In this document: positions 34,892 to 42,816 of the stretch, piece by piece
Layout of the letters: each line of letters starts with the position of its first letter
Position numbering within the stretch: the first letter of the stretch is position 1
Origin: Rhodospirillaceae bacterium
GTDB taxonomy: Bacteria > Pseudomonadota > Alphaproteobacteria > UBA8366 > Aestuariispiraceae
Assembly (NCBI GenBank): GCA_002709955.1
Contig: PAQY01000012.1
Coordinates: forward strand, 1-64,000
Direction: 5' to 3'
DNA: 64,000 nucleotides
The notes under the pieces: model-generated
Database searches by the model: none
What the model was told of the DNA's origin: nothing
The model's input: the letters and a program-made list of their open reading frames with translations, nothing else
Position numbers and translations under genes: made by a program

Positions 34892-35085
34892 GAGTTTTTA
34901 TCCTTACCGTCGTTCTGCATAGACTGACTTTTAGTGAACTTTTCGATTTCATCCATGCGGAAGCGCCAAGCGCCGCCCACTTTGAAACCAGGAATCTTGC
35001 CTTCGGCTGCAAGACGATAAGCTGTCTTCTCATTAATTTTGAGGTATTCAGCGACTTCGCGAACAGTCAGGATGTCGTTGGGCAT
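34888..35085 (-). CDS. Excisionase-type helix-turn-helix protein, first gene of the hsd operon
   Basis: A 65-residue MerR/excisionase-like domain: LTVREVAEYLKINEKTAYRLAAEGKIPGFKVGGAWRFRMDEIEKF. This is the standard HTH_17 pattern. GGGAG lies about 10 bases before the ATG. Being first in the operon and overlapping hsdM by 4 bases, it is probably the autoregulator that delays restriction after entry into a new host, like the C proteins of other systems; that role is inference. Confidence 0.8.
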   Translation of the reverse strand: MPNDILTVREVAEYLKINEKTAYRLAAEGKIPGFKVGGAWRFRMDEIEKFTKSQSMQNDGKDKNS

Positions 35086-35120
35086 CGCCGTATCATCTCC
35101 CTTTTCTACGCGAATTTGAG

Positions 35121-35149
35121 AATTTAATGGAATTTTGTGGAAATAACAA
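35121..35149 (-). promoter_or_regulatory. Candidate promoter of the hsd-Septu operon
   Basis: On the minus strand TTGTTA (35144-35149) and TAAATT (35121-35126) are separated by 17 bases, a fair sigma70 match. The ATG of the HTH gene lies about 35 bases downstream. Confidence 0.5.
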
Positions 35150-35205
35150 GAATTTTAGGATTGTGCATGATATAAAGGGTTCAATTTATACGGCTAGGAG
35201 TAAGA

Positions 35206-35310
35206 ATGGGCACACCGTCTGATCTTGCAGGGATTTCACGTTGGCCAGTTTTCTTCCGATCACTGATTGTGCAGTTAATGATCGAATTGGGGGAGCCAAG
35301 CCGATGCTAA
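35206..35310 (+). CDS. Possible 34-residue leader peptide before the HNH gene
   Basis: An ATG at 35206 has a near-ideal Shine-Dalgarno (AGGAG, 35196-35200) and opens a 34-codon frame (MGTPSDLAGISRWPVFFRS..., ending PSRC). Its stop overlaps the HNH gene start at 35304, which would couple the two. It could also be the remnant of a frameshifted N-terminus of the HNH protein. The strong ribosome site with such a short frame is the reason for listing it. Confidence 0.4.
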   Translation: MGTPSDLAGISRWPVFFRSLIVQLMIELGEPSRC

Positions 35311-36272
35311 GAATCAGAGATATAATGAAACCTGATGGGCGGGTCTTTTTGAAAAGCGAATGGGGCCCTATAGGTGACGATTGGCCCTGCGTTTCCTTTA
35401 CCAAGAAATCTGTTGGTGACCGCTTGCGGACAGAGTTTCGTCCGGGGAGTGATGTTCTCGTTTATGTTGGTACAACCAATGCCGATATGACCCAGAACCC
35501 GGCCCATCGCGGTCGGCTTTTGTCGGCGGTGGTGATTCAGCCGAAGCAGGTTCTTGAAACACGAAAGATTGTTCCGTCGGAGGTTTGGCGAAACTCTATA
35601 GATCGTTGGGGAAAGGATCGTTGGCCACATGCCATGGCAGTCACTCGGGCGACGAATATCGTCGAAAAACCGTTGCCTCATGCGCATGACATTATCCCGT
35701 TGGCATATCGTTCGTTTAGCGAACTCGCGAACCGAGGAAATGTGGTTGAAGCGCTCGATTCAGAGCGCTCGGCTGTAATGGAGATCGAAGTCGAGGAAAT
35801 TGAACTTCATTTGAGTGAGGATGTGCAACGCCATCTGATGATGATGGAAGCGATCTCTCCGGATATTGAAAAGACGATCAGGCAAGAAATTTCGAGAATG
35901 GCGATGGGCATTCAGGCCAGAGTTTCATCGGGCGGCGAAGCATCGGTGAAAATCAATCCGCAACGAAGTGCGCCGAATATCAGTGATTTGGTTTTGTTGC
36001 TAACGAACAAATGGAAGCAGCAAAGTGGTCAGTGCGGTTTATGTGGCGGCAATCTCGCGTTGAAGGAGGGCAACCCAATGCTTCAACCATCTCCTGACAG
36101 AATTGACAGCGACAATGGTGCTTACGATGAAGACAATGTTCATATCACCCACCTTGTCTGCAACTTAGCGAAAAACCAATATGGTAGCTCTCATTTCATC
36201 CAGTGGCTTGAAGTTGTCAGGGGTGAGGATGCCATTGACGATGAACTGCCCTTAATAGACCCTGAGAAATGA
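35304..36272 (+). CDS. HNH endonuclease-domain protein, divergent from the hsd operon
   Basis: A 322-residue protein. The C-terminal 90 residues have an HNH/His-Me finger pattern: GQCGLCGGNLALKEG, then PSPDRIDSDNGAYDEDNVHITHLVCNLAKNQYG. The N-terminal 120 residues (GPIGDDWPCVSFTKKSVGDRL..DVLVYVGTTN) look like a compact beta domain reminiscent of EVE/ASCH-like readers of modified bases. A helical linker joins them. The ATG at 35304 has GGGGGAG upstream; a TTG at 35241 would add 21 residues. The fusion would suit restriction of modified phage DNA, but the N-terminal assignment is inference. Confidence 0.6.
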   Translation: MLRIRDIMKPDGRVFLKSEWGPIGDDWPCVSFTKKSVGDRLRTEFRPGSDVLVYVGTTNADMTQNPAHRGRLLSAVVIQPKQVLETRKIVPSEVWRNSIDRWGKDRWPHAMAVTRATNIVEKPLPHAHDIIPLAYRSFSELANRGNVVEALDSERSAVMEIEVEEIELHLSEDVQRHLMMMEAISPDIEKTIRQEISRMAMGIQARVSSGGEASVKINPQRSAPNISDLVLLLTNKWKQQSGQCGLCGGNLALKEGNPMLQPSPDRIDSDNGAYDEDNVHITHLVCNLAKNQYGSSHFIQWLEVVRGEDAIDDELPLIDPEK

Positions 36273-36593
36273 AGCTCTAATGCCTGATTTTCCATCGAAA
36301 GAAAATGAAGAGGACGCGTATTAGCTAGGCTTCACTTTAGTTCATCTGTTCTCGTTCGTTGGCGCTGAGGCGTGCCACCGCCGATTTTTGCAATTCATCA
36401 TCAGGCTTTGGCACGCCTCGGAAAAATGAGAGCGTCCACCTATTGGACGACCTCGCGGTCAAACCATATGGCGGTTGACCTTGATGGGCTCTGAACGGGA
36501 TCGCCGCCATTCCCACCGCCGCCCTTGATCCGCCCCTCACGACGGCGTCTCCGGCGGTCCCCGCGCTCAATGGGTCCGGGTCCCCTGAAACCT
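36273..36593. other. Gap between HNH gene and ParB operon, with one dyad
   Basis: No gene is supported here. GGTCAA (36457-36462) and TTGACC (36475-36480) form an inverted repeat around CCATATGG, 114 bases past the stop of the RepB-like gene. It could be a terminator-proximal structure or a binding site for the ParB-like proteins. A 77-codon minus-strand frame at 36337-36570 has low-complexity text and is not called. Confidence 0.4.
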
Positions 36594-37499
36594 TTATTCT
36601 CGCTCGAGTTCGCTGGTGTCCGCGCCCACGGCATTCATTACCGTGCGAAGCTCTCCCAACATGGGGCCGTGGTGGCGGTTCAGGTAATCGGCGATGGTGT
36701 CGTTCTTCAGAAGCTTTGAGAGATAGCCCTTGGCGACGACCAGTGTGAACATGGTGTCGCCCAGATTTTCTTCGACGTTTCGGTATTCCTGCTGGAGACG
36801 CTCCATCTCCCGCTCCATGCGGGCGATGTCCTCTGACGACACGCCTTGCAGAACGGTTTTCTTTTCTGGGGTCACCAACTTCTCTGGCGGCATGCCAGCC
36901 AAAAGAACTTTGGTGTATGCAACCGTGTATCGGTTCGCTGATATCATCATTTCGACGGCTTCAATCTGAGCCATAGGCTTCATCTTGCGCAAGAGACCGA
37001 AGACCTGAATTCCAATCATCTTCTCCTTCAGCAATTCAACCGCCTCAGGCGCGATTCCGCGTAGCATGTTCTGGCGCTCGCGAATGCGCTTCACATCGAC
37101 GTCCAGGGCAATGGCAATCCGTTCTTGAGAAACGCCTCGCTCAATCGCCTTAACGATCATTTTGTGTTCCTGAACGGCGCTCAACCGATTTACCCGACGA
37201 TTGTAAGTAAAGCTTTCGTCGTCCGTGGAAACCAAACACAGAGTTTCGGTTTCTCCGATTTGGCGGAGGGCCTCGAGGCGCAGATGTCCATCAAGTAAAA
37301 TGTAGGTTGGTTTCCCGTCTTCTCCTTTGTCTGGAAAGACGGCCAAGGGCTCAATAATCCCGACGTCACGGACTGATGCCAGAATAGTCCTGAATTTCCG
37401 GGTTCTATGAATATCCTTGGATAAAGCGCGCGTTGGTGCGATCCGGTCCAAAGGCACGGAAACGATCTCATCAAGGAAGCCTTTGCCAATTCCGCTCAT
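36594..37499 (-). CDS. ParB-like protein with RepB C-terminal domain
   Basis: A 301-residue protein. The N-terminal ParB domain has VSVPLDRIAPTRALSKDIHRTRKFRTILASVRDVGIIEPLAV and YILLDGHLRLEALRQIGE (the L-D-G-H-x-R-L core). The middle contains an HTH (GVSQERIAIALDVDVKRIRERQNML). The C-terminal region (KPMAQIEAVEMMISANRYTVAYTKVLLAGMP) is the RepB C-terminal domain of plasmid partition proteins. No ParA is present. It is the third gene of a coupled trio; its start overlaps the preceding stop by 4 bases. Role likely DNA binding for element maintenance or recombination control. Confidence 0.8.
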   Translation of the reverse strand: MSGIGKGFLDEIVSVPLDRIAPTRALSKDIHRTRKFRTILASVRDVGIIEPLAVFPDKGEDGKPTYILLDGHLRLEALRQIGETETLCLVSTDDESFTYNRRVNRLSAVQEHKMIVKAIERGVSQERIAIALDVDVKRIRERQNMLRGIAPEAVELLKEKMIGIQVFGLLRKMKPMAQIEAVEMMISANRYTVAYTKVLLAGMPPEKLVTPEKKTVLQGVSSEDIARMEREMERLQQEYRNVEENLGDTMFTLVVAKGYLSKLLKNDTIADYLNRHHGPMLGELRTVMNAVGADTSELERE

Positions 37500-38362
37500 G
37501 ACGGCATCCTTTCCGCCAGGACCTGAGGCATATCGCCACAGCCTTCTGCGCGCAGAAGGGTTCGAAAATGCTCATCACTGAGAAGCCGCCTTAAGGCCGT
37601 GGTCAAAAACAGTAACCGTTGTTCGTTGATATCGGTCTTCTTGATCATCAGTTTTTGACGGTTTACCTCGTCCTGATAGGTCTGGGCGAGTTTCCGAGCC
37701 GAGAACGGTTTTCCGGTCCGTTTGGAATATGTCCGGTACCGTTTTCCCATAAAGCGCCGACGCTCAATAATTCGCCGAACCTTGATGAGTTGATCTCCAC
37801 GCAAGGCACCGCTCTCATAGGCATCTGCCAAGCCGTTTTGCAGCTCGGTTTCGCTACTTTTGGAAATTTCCACGGCCATGCTCAGCGGAAGCACATTTTT
37901 TTCAACGGCGGCTATCAGCCGCTCTTCGCCTTCTTTCAACAAATGGGAAACGCCACGCACATAGGTAACGTCTAGCCCAGTCTTTTTGGCGATTTCTTTG
38001 GCCTTATATCCGCGTTCTTCCAGATCCTGAATGCCGCGCAACAGGTCCAGGTTCGTGTGTTGGCGACGTGCGACATTTTCGATCAGGCTCATCAAATAGC
38101 AATCTTGCTCGGATGCATCGATGACGATCGCAGGAATCTCAGTTTCCCCAAGTGCCATATAAGCTTCAACCCGCCCCTGGCCACAGACCAGATCATATCC
38201 AGCTTTGGTTGGTGTAACCGTAATGGGCCTCTTGAGACCAAGAGAGGCGATGTTGTCAACGATGCCTGCGAAGATCTTCTTGTTTCGCACACGGGGGTTG
38301 ATAACCCGTATTTGGTCGATAGGGATCATCACGACTGAATGGCTATCTGTGTCATCGACCAT
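37496..38362 (-). CDS. ParB/Spo0J-type protein
   Basis: A 288-residue protein with VVMIPIDQIRVINPRVRNKKIFAGIVDNIASLGLKRPITVTP, YDLVCGQGRVEAYMALGETEIPAIV (G-Q-G-R core of ParB) and an HTH (ERGYKAKEIAKKTGLDVTYVRGVSHLL). The C-terminal 100 residues are basic and helical. Like its partner it lacks a ParA. It overlaps the recombinase stop by one base (TAATG) and the RepB-like start by 4 bases, so the three proteins are made together. Two diverged ParB copies in tandem suggest heteromeric site recognition. Confidence 0.82.
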   Translation of the reverse strand: MVDDTDSHSVVMIPIDQIRVINPRVRNKKIFAGIVDNIASLGLKRPITVTPTKAGYDLVCGQGRVEAYMALGETEIPAIVIDASEQDCYLMSLIENVARRQHTNLDLLRGIQDLEERGYKAKEIAKKTGLDVTYVRGVSHLLKEGEERLIAAVEKNVLPLSMAVEISKSSETELQNGLADAYESGALRGDQLIKVRRIIERRRFMGKRYRTYSKRTGKPFSARKLAQTYQDEVNRQKLMIKKTDINEQRLLFLTTALRRLLSDEHFRTLLRAEGCGDMPQVLAERMPS

Positions 38363-39936
38363 TAGGCGACCTCCTTCAAGCTGATCCGTTGCGCCAGGCG
38401 ATGCAAATAGTCGAGGTTTTCGAATCGGTATATGTCGAGGCTGACGCCGTTTTCTTCAGCAAGCCTGAGCCTGGGAAGTGTCATATCGATGGCTGGCAAC
38501 AGGTAATAGTCCAGTGGCTCCTTGTTCCCGTGAGCCATGCGGACGACGACGGTTATGTCGGGGGAGAGCCCTGTTTCCAAGCGGATATTCCAGCGAAGAG
38601 ATCCTGCCGCTGTTTCCTGGCACCGGCTGATAACCAATGAGGCTGTGAATTCTCGATTGATCCACAATAAACCCGTATCGGGATCAACCTCGACTGACCC
38701 GCCGAGCTCCTGGATCTTCTCAACGGTCTCGGAAACCAGGTCCGGATGCATCAGGCGTAGGCTGCGATTGATCTCGATGTAACGGTAGTCTCGATCTGGC
38801 TTGTAACCGATTTTGTGATAGGCACGGATGAGGCTGCCAAACCGGTGCCGATAAGCACCAGAAGACGCCATGCCTTCGGTTTCATCAATGATAATCCCTG
38901 AAAGTGCGCCGTGTTTCTGCCAAAGCTCATTCAAGTGTTCCAGCATTTGGTCATCTGTAAAACGGCGATTACGCTTTTCGATGATGACCTGAGCTGCATT
39001 GAATAGGTCGGTTTCAACAATCCCCTGAAAGGCCCCTTCGGTCCGAACCCACATATCCGGCGGGTTCAATACCCGTTTCTTTTTCAGTTTGCATGACGAG
39101 CGGTTATAAACGTTGTTTCCAATGTACTTTTCATTGGTCAGAACCTGATGAACGGCAGCGCGCGTCCAAGGCCGGTCGAGATCGGTCAAGATGCCTTCTT
39201 CGTTTAACCAAGTGGCTATTTGGGTCTCGGTCTTCTGATCCTCAACAAAGGAACGATAAATCCTTCCAACGGTTTCAACTTCGTCATCAGGGCCTGGAAC
39301 CAAGATCACACGGTCTGTTTGCAGGCTTTTGCGATCCCCACGGTCGAGCATTCCTTTTGGCTGGCCGGTTTCATCAACCATCATGCGCCGAAGGCCAAAA
39401 CCTGCAGGGCCACCTTGTCTGTAGCCCAACTCGATCAGTCGGCATTGTCCGGCGAACACCTTGACGGACAGTTCGCGGCTATATTCGCCGGCCATGGCAC
39501 GCTTGACGGTTTTAACGATCGTTGAGCTGATGCTGCCATCGTTTTCAAACTGCTCGGCACAGTACTCGACCAAAATCCCGGCGCGCTTGCACAGGTATTC
39601 GTAATATGCGCTTTCATCCGAATCTTGGAACCGACCCCAGCGGCTCACGTCATAGACGAGGATGACCGTGAAATCGGTACGTCCGGCTTCCACATCGGCG
39701 ATCAGCTGCTGGAGTCCATCGCGACCCTCAATGTTGAGACCGCTTCGCCCCTTGTCGGTATAGGTCCGAACAATTTCATAGCCTTTGCGGGCGGCATACT
39801 TGTGAATGATGTCGCCCTGGTTTTCGGTTGAGTATTTCTGATGTTCGGTAGACATCCGAACGTATTCAGCTGCCCGTGTGAGCTTGGGCTGATTTCCGGC
39901 TGGGCTGTCCGTTTCTGAATCCTGTTGTTCCGTCAC
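38362..39936 (-). CDS. Large serine recombinase
   Basis: A 524-residue recombinase from the GTG at 39936 (AAGGA 8 bases upstream). An ATG at 39969 is an alternative. The resolvase domain has AAEYVRMSTEHQKYSTENQ (catalytic Ser in RMST), KGRSGLNIEGRDGLQQLIADV and VYDVSRWGRFQDSDESAYYEYL. The recombinase domain follows (GQCRLIELGYRQGGPAGFGLRRM, IYRSFVEDQKTETQIATWLNEEGI, RAAVHQVLTNEKYIGNNVYN). The last ~150 residues replace the zinc-ribbon/coiled coil found in phiC31-type integrases. Likely integrates or rearranges its own element, together with the two ParB-like proteins. Confidence 0.88.
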   Translation of the reverse strand: MTEQQDSETDSPAGNQPKLTRAAEYVRMSTEHQKYSTENQGDIIHKYAARKGYEIVRTYTDKGRSGLNIEGRDGLQQLIADVEAGRTDFTVILVYDVSRWGRFQDSDESAYYEYLCKRAGILVEYCAEQFENDGSISSTIVKTVKRAMAGEYSRELSVKVFAGQCRLIELGYRQGGPAGFGLRRMMVDETGQPKGMLDRGDRKSLQTDRVILVPGPDDEVETVGRIYRSFVEDQKTETQIATWLNEEGILTDLDRPWTRAAVHQVLTNEKYIGNNVYNRSSCKLKKKRVLNPPDMWVRTEGAFQGIVETDLFNAAQVIIEKRNRRFTDDQMLEHLNELWQKHGALSGIIIDETEGMASSGAYRHRFGSLIRAYHKIGYKPDRDYRYIEINRSLRLMHPDLVSETVEKIQELGGSVEVDPDTGLLWINREFTASLVISRCQETAAGSLRWNIRLETGLSPDITVVVRMAHGNKEPLDYYLLPAIDMTLPRLRLAEENGVSLDIYRFENLDYLHRLAQRISLKEVA

Positions 39937-40090
39937 CAAGGCAATCCTTCTTCTTTGCCGGACGCCCATACTGATGCATAGGCGAATTCGGCATTCATCG
40001 AGACTGCAGGGGACCCTGAGGTGCCGTATGAAAGTCACGAGATTTTCAAAAATCAACAGAATGTACTGTATTTGTCAATCTCTAACAATA

Positions 40091-40221
40091 CAAAATGTTG
40101 GAAAAAATATGCAACGAGCGGCGCGCTTGCCCAAAAAATCGCGAAAAATCCTGCCATACGCACTTTGTGTGATGAAAATAGATACACAAAATGTTGGTTG
40201 TGAAATTAGTCAAATTGTTGG
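40091..40221. repeat. Three CAAAATGTTGG repeats between recombinase and XRE gene
   Basis: CAAAATGTTGG occurs exactly at 40091-40101 and 40187-40197, and as CAAATTGTTGG at 40211-40221. The spacing is 96 and 24 bases, all in direct orientation within the divergent promoter region. They are candidate operators for the XRE protein at 40232 controlling the recombinase-ParB-RepB operon and itself. Confidence 0.6.
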
Positions 40222-40231
40222 ATTATGAGGT

Positions 40232-40564
40232 ATGGAAAATAGAATTAGCGAATTACGGAAGGCGCAAGGGCTGACGATAAAACGGCTGGCCGAGCTTGTC
40301 GGGACGAGCAATCAACAGATTAGCCACCTTGAGAAGGGGCATCGTCGTTTGACACTTGATTGGATGGAACGGATCGCCAAAGCCCTGGAGTGCCATCCAT
40401 CTGACTTGCTTAGCGGTGGCACGCGACTCGAGAATGAGAAGGAGCGGGCCATGATTGAACTTTTCCGTGGGCTTTCGGAAGAACAGCAAGAGGCTTTTTT
40501 ACAGGCGACTGCTGCGTTGGCGAAACCGATAGAAAAAGAAGAAAAGGAAGCAGCAGGTGGCTGA
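40232..40564 (+). CDS. XRE-family transcriptional regulator
   Basis: A 110-residue protein. The HTH is MENRISELRKAQGLTIKRLAELVGTSNQQISHLEKGHRRLTLDWMERIAKALECHPSDLL, followed by a helical tail (IELFRGLSEEQQEAFLQATAAL) rich in Glu/Lys. It is divergent from the recombinase operon and flanked upstream by CAAAATGTTGG repeats, so it is likely the repressor of that operon and perhaps of the prophage lytic switch. The ATG follows GAGG closely, with an unusually short spacing. Confidence 0.8.
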   Translation: MENRISELRKAQGLTIKRLAELVGTSNQQISHLEKGHRRLTLDWMERIAKALECHPSDLLSGGTRLENEKERAMIELFRGLSEEQQEAFLQATAALAKPIEKEEKEAAGG

Positions 40565-40627
40565 AGCGTGGAAAGGTGGGCGTTGCCCGATTGACGCCAC
40601 GACCAACCTTGCTGTTCGACACTGATT

Positions 40628-41794
40628 TTATGCCGCGTCAGCGTTCAGGTGCTCGGCAATGTTGGAGGAGATAGCGTCAGCTGCTGCTTTCACCGGATCC
40701 GCAGCAAGATGCGCATAACGTGCTGTCGTCTGGACTTGAGTATGGCCCAGAAGCTTGCCGATCATAGGAAGGCTCATGCCCTGGGCGACGGCGTTGGAGG
40801 CAAAGGAATGACGTAAGTCGTGGATACGCACGTCATTGATGCCAGCGCGATTGCGGATCCGTTGCCAGAACTTTTGGATTTCTTTTCGGTAGGTGCCGGG
40901 GATTTTGCCGCAGATTACCCAAGGGTTGTTTGGCTGTCGTTTGAGATTATCGAGCAGATTGAGGGCAGGGGAGCCAAGATGAACCACCCTGGCTCCGGTC
41001 TTGGAATCGGAGAGCCGTAAACAACTATTATCTAAATCGACCTCGGCCCATTTGAGCGTCATGATTTCGTTGAGGCGACATCCGGTAAAGATGAGGAGCC
41101 GAATGGCTGAAATGGCGTAAATGTCCTCGACACCTATTTGTTCTGCTTCGGACAACACGGAACCGAGAGAAGAAAGTTCCTCCTGGTTGAGATACCGCTC
41201 CCGTTTTTCTTCGGGGTACTTTTTGATGTGCAGACGAGGGTTGGACCCGTCCGGTCGCATCCCCCACATCTCAGCAAGGACAAACATTTTGGAAATGACT
41301 TCGAGATTCCGGTTGGCTTGATAGGGAATGTGTCGGAGGTCGTGATGGAATTTTGCGATATCTGCTCGGGTGACTTCGGCGACCTTGAGGCGTCCGAGGG
41401 CAGGGAGAATGAAACGGCGAAGGTTGCGTCTATATTCGCGAGCCGTTCCAGGTTTGAGGCGAACCGAGATGTGTTCTTCGTCGAAGCGTTTCGCAAGCTC
41501 CTTGACCGTGCATGCCTTGCGGGCGCGGGATCGTTCACCCGCTGGGTCCTCTCCGTCTTTGACTGCGGCAAGGACCTTGAATGCCATGCGACGGGCTTTC
41601 TCGGGTGTCAGGACGCCGTGGGCACCCAGGCTCATACGTCGGTAGCGATTGCCGATGCGGTATTGAGCGATGTACGAACGTCGGCCACTGGGCAATATGC
41701 GAACGGCAAAACCGGCGAGGTCGTCATCGCAAATGATGTAATCCTTGTCGCGGGGCTCTGCTGCTTCGACAAGGCGTTTAGTGATTTTGGGCAT
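40628..41794 (-). CDS. int: Tyrosine-type phage integrase
   Basis: A 388-residue P4/lambda-type integrase. An N-terminal arm-binding domain (CDDDLAGFAVRILPSGRRSYIAQYRIGNRYRRMSLG) and SAM-like core-binding domain precede the catalytic domain with LLIFTGCRLNEIMTLKW (Arg), RIHDLRHSFASNAVAQG (His-x-x-Arg), LLGHTQVQTTARYAHL (His and nucleophile Tyr). The gene lies about 200 bases from the tRNA-derived 46-bp sequence at 42001-42046, the usual arrangement of a site-specific integrase next to its attachment site. Confidence 0.93.
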   Translation of the reverse strand: MPKITKRLVEAAEPRDKDYIICDDDLAGFAVRILPSGRRSYIAQYRIGNRYRRMSLGAHGVLTPEKARRMAFKVLAAVKDGEDPAGERSRARKACTVKELAKRFDEEHISVRLKPGTAREYRRNLRRFILPALGRLKVAEVTRADIAKFHHDLRHIPYQANRNLEVISKMFVLAEMWGMRPDGSNPRLHIKKYPEEKRERYLNQEELSSLGSVLSEAEQIGVEDIYAISAIRLLIFTGCRLNEIMTLKWAEVDLDNSCLRLSDSKTGARVVHLGSPALNLLDNLKRQPNNPWVICGKIPGTYRKEIQKFWQRIRNRAGINDVRIHDLRHSFASNAVAQGMSLPMIGKLLGHTQVQTTARYAHLAADPVKAAADAISSNIAEHLNADAA

Positions 41795-42000
41795 ATGGCT
41801 CCTCTTTGCGGCTGATTATCTTCGGGTGATTGCCCCGCCGTTCTTAATCCCTGGAATCATAGTGGAATCATGAGGGCTGGTTTCGGCGAGCAATTGATCG
41901 AATGACAGCGTAAAGAGGTGTTTTAATTAGTCCAGTAATATCAATCACTTATAGTGATTCTACGCAATCTTTAGAAATGGCGAGAAATCGCCATGTGACG

Positions 42001-42046
42001 GCTCATAACCTGAAGGTCGTAGGTTCAAATCCTACCCCCGCAACCA
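42001..42046 (+). other. Attachment site: 3' half of a tRNA gene from the anticodon loop to CCA
   Basis: The sequence runs CTCATAA (anticodon loop with CAU), a 3' anticodon stem CCTGA, variable loop, complete T-arm (GTAGG TTCAAAT CCTAC), acceptor CCCCGC and terminal ACCA. The bases 5' of it do not pair as an anticodon 5' stem or D-arm, so this is a fragment, not a tRNA gene. It sits next to the integrase and marks one end (attR/attL) of the prophage. The intact tRNA-Met-like gene should lie at the other end, left of the window. Confidence 0.8.
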
Positions 42047-42062
42047 ATCAAATCAATACTTT

Positions 42063-42092
42063 AGCCCCGCCCTCAAAAGCGGGGCTTTGCCT
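42063..42092 (+). terminator. Terminator downstream of the tRNA fragment
   Basis: AGCCCCGC (42063-42070) and GCGGGGCT (42079-42086) pair over an 8-base loop, followed by TTGCCTTT. It is the original terminator of the tRNA gene left outside the element. From 42093 to 42295 no gene is supported. Confidence 0.75.
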
Positions 42093-42295
42093 TTAGGAAG
42101 CATATAGGAAGCACCGGGTGGAGGCGCATTAGGGAGCACAAGTTCTGCGTTTGCTACCATATAGGACGTATTCCGTGGCAATCGGGAAGATTTGTTGCTA
42201 GCCAAAAGCCGAAGTTTCTTAACTTTCTGTTCATTGCTAACGGATTGCTCCAAAGAACTTTGGGGCTGCCTATTTTGCTAAACTCTTCCCAGAGG

Positions 42296-42733
42296 TCATC
42301 CAACAGCGTTCTTATGGTTAGTAAGGCATTGGTGGTGATCTCCCAGCACCTCGATCACTCTGCAGTCTTCAATGCGGCCACCGCTGCACTGTTTGATCAT
42401 GCGTTCAAGCTCTGTTTTCAAGGATTCCAGTTGCGTAATTCTTCGCTCGACCTGTGCCAGTTGGTCCCGGGCGATAATGTCAGCGGCTGCACACGACTGG
42501 TTTGGATCATCGGACAAGCTGAGCAACTCGCGTATAGCGGCGAGTGAGAACCCCAGTTCGCGGGCATGCTTCACAAAATATAGTCGGTCGACATGACATG
42601 GTTCATAAATGCGCTGATTGCCCACTGATCGGTCTGGGGCTGGAATCAGGTCAATCTGCTCGTAATACCTAATTGTCTGCACCGTGCAGCCGGTGGCTTT
42701 CGCTACCCGTCCGATCGTCAATAAAACGGCCAT
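42296..42733 (-). CDS. MerR-family heavy-metal regulator (ZntR/CadR/PbrR type)
   Basis: A 145-residue MerR protein. The N-terminal HTH is LLTIGRVAKATGCTVQTIRYYEQIDLI, followed by the dimerisation helix. Cysteines typical of the Zn/Cd/Pb branch are present: NQSCAAADII near residue 80 and CSGGRIEDCRVIEVLGDHHQC at the end. It would activate the divergent CDF transporter gene from a promoter with a 19-bp spacer, which is visible at 42746-42776. Confidence 0.87.
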   Translation of the reverse strand: MAVLLTIGRVAKATGCTVQTIRYYEQIDLIPAPDRSVGNQRIYEPCHVDRLYFVKHARELGFSLAAIRELLSLSDDPNQSCAAADIIARDQLAQVERRITQLESLKTELERMIKQCSGGRIEDCRVIEVLGDHHQCLTNHKNAVG

Positions 42734-42745
42734 GTAATTTTCCTC

Positions 42746-42776
42746 TTGAACCTACAATAACTATAGCAATTAGAAT
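42746..42776 (+). promoter_or_regulatory. MerR-type promoter with 19-bp spacer
   Basis: TTGAAC (42746-42751) and TAGAAT (42771-42776) are separated by 19 bases, the extended spacing that MerR proteins correct by untwisting. An imperfect dyad (CTACAATAACTATAG) fills the spacer. It points at the CDF-Dsb-Sco operon. Confidence 0.78.
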
Positions 42777-42816
42777 GAGGGTTCGATCAGGTTACTACAA
42801 GAGGATTGAGACCAAT

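Noticed and set aside
36337-36570. 77-codon minus-strand frame between HNH and RepB-like genes
   Set aside because: Low-complexity Arg/Gly/Ala text at the start and no ribosome site. It may be a remnant but cannot be supported.
42053-42253. 66-codon minus-strand frame next to the tRNA fragment
   Set aside because: It spans the tRNA terminator hairpin and has no family features or ribosome site.
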